Source: a virus. Taken from it: DNA of 29,426 nt. The notes below the pieces were generated by a model that had not been told where the DNA came from, searched no databases, and was given only the letters and a program-made list of their open reading frames with translations. Below are positions 27,114 to 29,426 of this stretch, one piece after another. Position 1 is the stretch's first letter. The number at the start of each line of letters is the position of its first letter. The stretch spans positions 1 to 29,426 of the IMG/VR virus record IMGVR_UViG_3300025759_000472; one strand, given 5' to 3'. Both the position numbers and the translations under genes were made by a program.

Positions 27114-28476
27114 TGAGCAGAAATTAATTCTGGAAAAGGCACGGCTGCGCAAGCAGGCGATAGACGCGGCCACCGCTCGTCGCACCGCTGCTGAACGCGA
27201 GATGTCAGGCCAGGGCGGTAAGGGCGAGTTTACATCCCGCCTTGACCCTTCCATTGTTGACCGCTTCACATTCCTGCCTGTTGGCAAGAAAGACACGGGT
27301 GAGTTTACTGCTGCTATCCCGCAAGCTGGGGTTGATTTTTTGAAAGGCGCTGAGTTGCCAGGGAGAGTTTTGAGTGGGCAGCAAGTAACACAAGATGAGA
27401 TGCTTGACGCGGCGACAAATGCTTTTATGCCGGGACTGTCTCAGATGTCTATCAAGAAAGGTTTAAGACTGGGTAAGCCGAAGACATCTGCTGCACTAAA
27501 AAAAGAGGGCGGGCCTTATTTTGACAGGGCGCGGGAGAGTAGTGCAATTGTTGCGCGTAATTCAGTTAAAAGAAGCGTAGACGAATTAAAGATGGATTTG
27601 AACAAGGAGGGGTTTGACCCTGATGTCCATCCAGAGACGGCAAAGGCTTTGCGTGTTCTCGATAGGAAACTTCGTGCCAGCGACAATGGTTTTGACCTTC
27701 AAGACTTGATGAATTTTAGGTCTATTGCCGCTACTGCTGCGGAAAAAACCGCGAACAGTAAGATGAGCGATGTCCGGCTTGGGACTATGCTTGTTGCCCA
27801 CTTTGACGACTTCGTGAACAGGCTTGGCCCAGGCGATTTGCTGGCGGGTAGCCCTGACGCCGCTGGTGCGCTTTTGAAAAAAGGGCGATCTATTTGGACC
27901 CAGATGCATAAGACGCGGACGGTCGAGAAGGCCATTGAGGACGCTGCTTTGGCAGCATCGGGATTCGAGAACGGGCTACGCAGTGAGTTTCGTAAGATAC
28001 TCAAGAATGAAAAGAAAGCTGCGCCATTCACGATGCGAGAGCGCAAGTTAATGAAGGATATTGTTGAAGGCACTATGACGATCAATACCCTCAAGGGATT
28101 GAGTAAGTTGGGTGGCGGCGTTGGTTCGCACAACAACTGGCTTGGCGGGTTCCTTAGTAGTTCTGCCGGGGGCGCTATTGGGGGCGGGTTAGGCGGGCCT
28201 ATTGGCGCTGGCGTGGGGATTGCAGCCCCCCAAATTATTGGTCGCGCTGCGACTGCCCTTGGCAATAAGGCGATGAAGGGGTTAACGGAAGACATTCTGC
28301 GCTCAACGTCTGGTGCCGGAATGGTTCCGGGAGGCGTGATTTCGCGTGGGGCCACGCAAGGTACGGCGGCGATGGGCGCATATTCGGCTGGCCGCATGAG
28401 CGATATCATTGATGCCGAATTAGAGCGCAAGCAAAGAGAAAAAGCGATTTACCCAACTGGCGACGGATGGATTTAA
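27106..28476 (+). CDS. Probable ejection/internal virion protein (456 aa)
   Basis: GTG start chosen at 27106 (overlap GTGACTGA with the previous stop); an ATG at 27085 is in frame. N-terminal charged helices (KLILEKARLRKQAIDAATAR), then FDRARESSAIVARNSVKRSV and a helical bundle, FENGLRSEFRKILKNEKKAA, RKLMKDIVEGTMTINTLKGL, a sequence common in phage internal proteins. Residues about 335-390 are Gly-rich and membrane-like (GGFLSSSAGGAIGGGLGGPI, GAGVGIAAPQI). It ends KAIYPTGDGWI. It would help form the channel carrying DNA across the cell envelope; inferred from the membrane-like stretch and position. Confidence 0.7.
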   Translation: MTDEQKLILEKARLRKQAIDAATARRTAAEREMSGQGGKGEFTSRLDPSIVDRFTFLPVGKKDTGEFTAAIPQAGVDFLKGAELPGRVLSGQQVTQDEMLDAATNAFMPGLSQMSIKKGLRLGKPKTSAALKKEGGPYFDRARESSAIVARNSVKRSVDELKMDLNKEGFDPDVHPETAKALRVLDRKLRASDNGFDLQDLMNFRSIAATAAEKTANSKMSDVRLGTMLVAHFDDFVNRLGPGDLLAGSPDAAGALLKKGRSIWTQMHKTRTVEKAIEDAALAASGFENGLRSEFRKILKNEKKAAPFTMRERKLMKDIVEGTMTINTLKGLSKLGGGVGSHNNWLGGFLSSSAGGAIGGGLGGPIGAGVGIAAPQIIGRAATALGNKAMKGLTEDILRSTSGAGMVPGGVISRGATQGTAAMGAYSAGRMSDIIDAELERKQREKAIYPTGDGWI

Positions 28477-28479
28477 ACC

Positions 28480-29426
28480 ATGGCAGAAATCAACGATCTT
28501 GAAGTCACAGACGATGACAACACCGCCCGTTTCCCAGAAGGGATGCTTATTAGTCAGGTCAATAATCAGGCTCGCAAGCTAGAAGGGATCATCGCTCGAC
28601 ACCATAAGGATAATAACGGCACCATCGCTGTTAGTGGTACTAACACCTATACTGCTAGCATTAACGTCGATAGTGGCTTCGCTCTTTATGATGGCTACAC
28701 AATCGTCGCTGACTTTGCTAACGCAAACACCGGGGCAGCTACGATCAACCTGACGCCTGACGGTGGTTCGGCTCTGGGCGCGAAGGCTATTGTGAAGGGT
28801 CAATCGACGGCACTGGCTGGTGGAGAGATTGCCGCTGGTCAGAAGGTTGCGCTGATTTATAACGGCACCGCCTTTCAGATGATGTCGCCTACCGCATCCA
28901 ACGTCGAGGCGAATGTTGATTATGCGGAAGAGTGGGCGAATAAGGCAGAAGATAGTCTAATTAGCACGGCTGCTGGAGGTGATGGCAGCACAGAATACTC
29001 GGCTCGGCACTGGGCGGCTAAGTCGGCAGCGGATGTTGTCTTAACTAACGCCGATGTCGTTTTGACTAACGCCGATGTCGTTAGCACAAATGCCGATGTT
29101 GTTTCAACTGGGGCAGACGCAGCGGCGGCATCAGCAAGCGCGGCGGCAGCAGCGGCGAGTGAAGCGGCAGCAGCAGCAGCGGCGCAAGGGTGGGCGGATG
29201 TTGTGTCTATCACCGCTGGCACGACGAACATCGAAATTACGGACGCGAACAAGTATTACATCCTCGACGCCAGTGGCGGGTCGATCACGATGAACCTTCC
29301 GGCTGTTGGGACCAGCGATGGCCTGACGCTTGCGTTTGAGGTTCTTGACGCATCCAACAGCATCACGATTGCGCGGGACGGCACAGACACGATCAACGGA
29401 TCGGCGGCAGATTACACCAGCCTTAC
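28480..29426 (+). CDS. Tail fibre/tailspike-like protein, 3' end outside window
   Basis: Open from ATG 28480 to the right edge, 315 codons with no stop. Residues 1-45 (VTDDDNTARFPEGML, QVNNQARKLEGIIARHHKDN) form an attachment domain common in podophage fibres. A beta-rich shaft domain follows (IAVSGTNTYTASINVDSGFA, GYTIVADFANANTGAATINL). Residues about 185-212 are four DVV(L/S)TNA-like heptads, then an Ala-rich coiled coil (ASAAAAASEAAAAAAA), then a new beta domain (ITAGTTNIEITDANKYYILD, GSITMNLPAVGTSDGLTLAF). Trimeric fibre is expected; receptor specificity lies beyond the window. The ribosome site is poor (GGATGG). Confidence 0.9.
   Translation, partial: MAEINDLEVTDDDNTARFPEGMLISQVNNQARKLEGIIARHHKDNNGTIAVSGTNTYTASINVDSGFALYDGYTIVADFANANTGAATINLTPDGGSALGAKAIVKGQSTALAGGEIAAGQKVALIYNGTAFQMMSPTASNVEANVDYAEEWANKAEDSLISTAAGGDGSTEYSARHWAAKSAADVVLTNADVVLTNADVVSTNADVVSTGADAAAASASAAAAAASEAAAAAAAQGWADVVSITAGTTNIEITDANKYYILDASGGSITMNLPAVGTSDGLTLAFEVLDASNSITIARDGTDTINGSAADYTSL
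29032..29115 (+). repeat. Four tandem 21-bp repeats in the fibre gene
   Basis: Units at 29032-29052, 29053-29073, 29074-29094 and 29095-29115, core GATGTCGTTTTGACTAACGC with drift, encoding DVVLTNA, DVVLTNA, DVVSTNA and DVVSTGA. They encode a heptad coiled coil and are followed by a GCAGCAGC-type Ala tract. Unequal crossover here could change shaft length. Confidence 0.8.

Noticed and set aside
27699-28430. Minus-strand frame of 243 codons
   Set aside because: Pro/Ser/Ile-rich antisense of the internal virion protein; caused by Gly/Ala codon bias.

Overview
The window is one continuous stretch of a tailed, short-tailed (podovirus-type) phage genome or an intact prophage. Evidence: small and large terminase, a P22-type portal, a scaffold-like protein, an SU10-type major capsid protein, a head-tail adaptor, a gp10-like tail-needle/stabilisation protein, probable internal virion proteins and the start of a tail fibre, all in canonical order. 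A proteobacterial host is likely: SSB ends in DDEIPF, and DUF1367, ERF and HNH/DUF968-type genes are present. Several virion proteins look like those of alphaproteobacterial phages, but that is from memory. No integrase, lysis gene, DNA polymerase, tRNA or CRISPR array is visible, so lifestyle cannot be decided.

Layout. From 1 to about 4.73 kb genes run leftward: a cluster of overlapping micro-genes (1-867), a zinc-ribbon protein (913-1467), DUF1367 and an HNH nuclease (1543-2297), then a recombination module of SSB, YqaJ-type exonuclease and ERF annealing protein (2422-4082), and two small early genes (4094-4727). From 4.84 kb onward genes run rightward: a Cro-like HTH regulator, two PD-(D/E)xK-like proteins, a winged-helix replication protein with internal iterons, an SF2 helicase, two small proteins and a zinc/Toprim primase (4837-9496). 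Packaging and virion genes follow from 9680 to the right edge. The divergent hub at 4.73-4.84 kb recalls the logic of lambda pL/pR: recombination to the left, replication to the right, a Cro-like gene between.

The most interesting structure is regulatory. A sharp 8-mer, AATGTACC, occurs seven times, always between genes and over sigma70-like promoter elements; related TGTACC variants add sites in two of these arrays. It marks the early promoters on both strands, including the promoter of a lone reverse gene (16683-16841) embedded in the late operon. Five early genes share a 5' leader (ATCAACAACGCAAAC plus GGAG), and four end in the same hairpin with the stop codon in its loop (GGCGC-N5-GCGCC). 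Three unrelated genes carry operator, leader and stop hairpin together, so they look like standardised gene cassettes under one regulator, possibly the product of 4837-5067.

The second notable system lies between portal and scaffold. Two adjacent proteins (13741-15135 and 15148-16686) share about 105 N-terminal residues but carry unrelated C-termini. The first C-terminus resembles phage-borne ADP-ribosyltransferase domains. This looks like a delivery or packaging tag fused to different payloads, analogous in idea to injected effectors such as T4 Alt. A third notable feature is a lectin-like beta-sandwich inserted into the gp10-like stabilisation protein.
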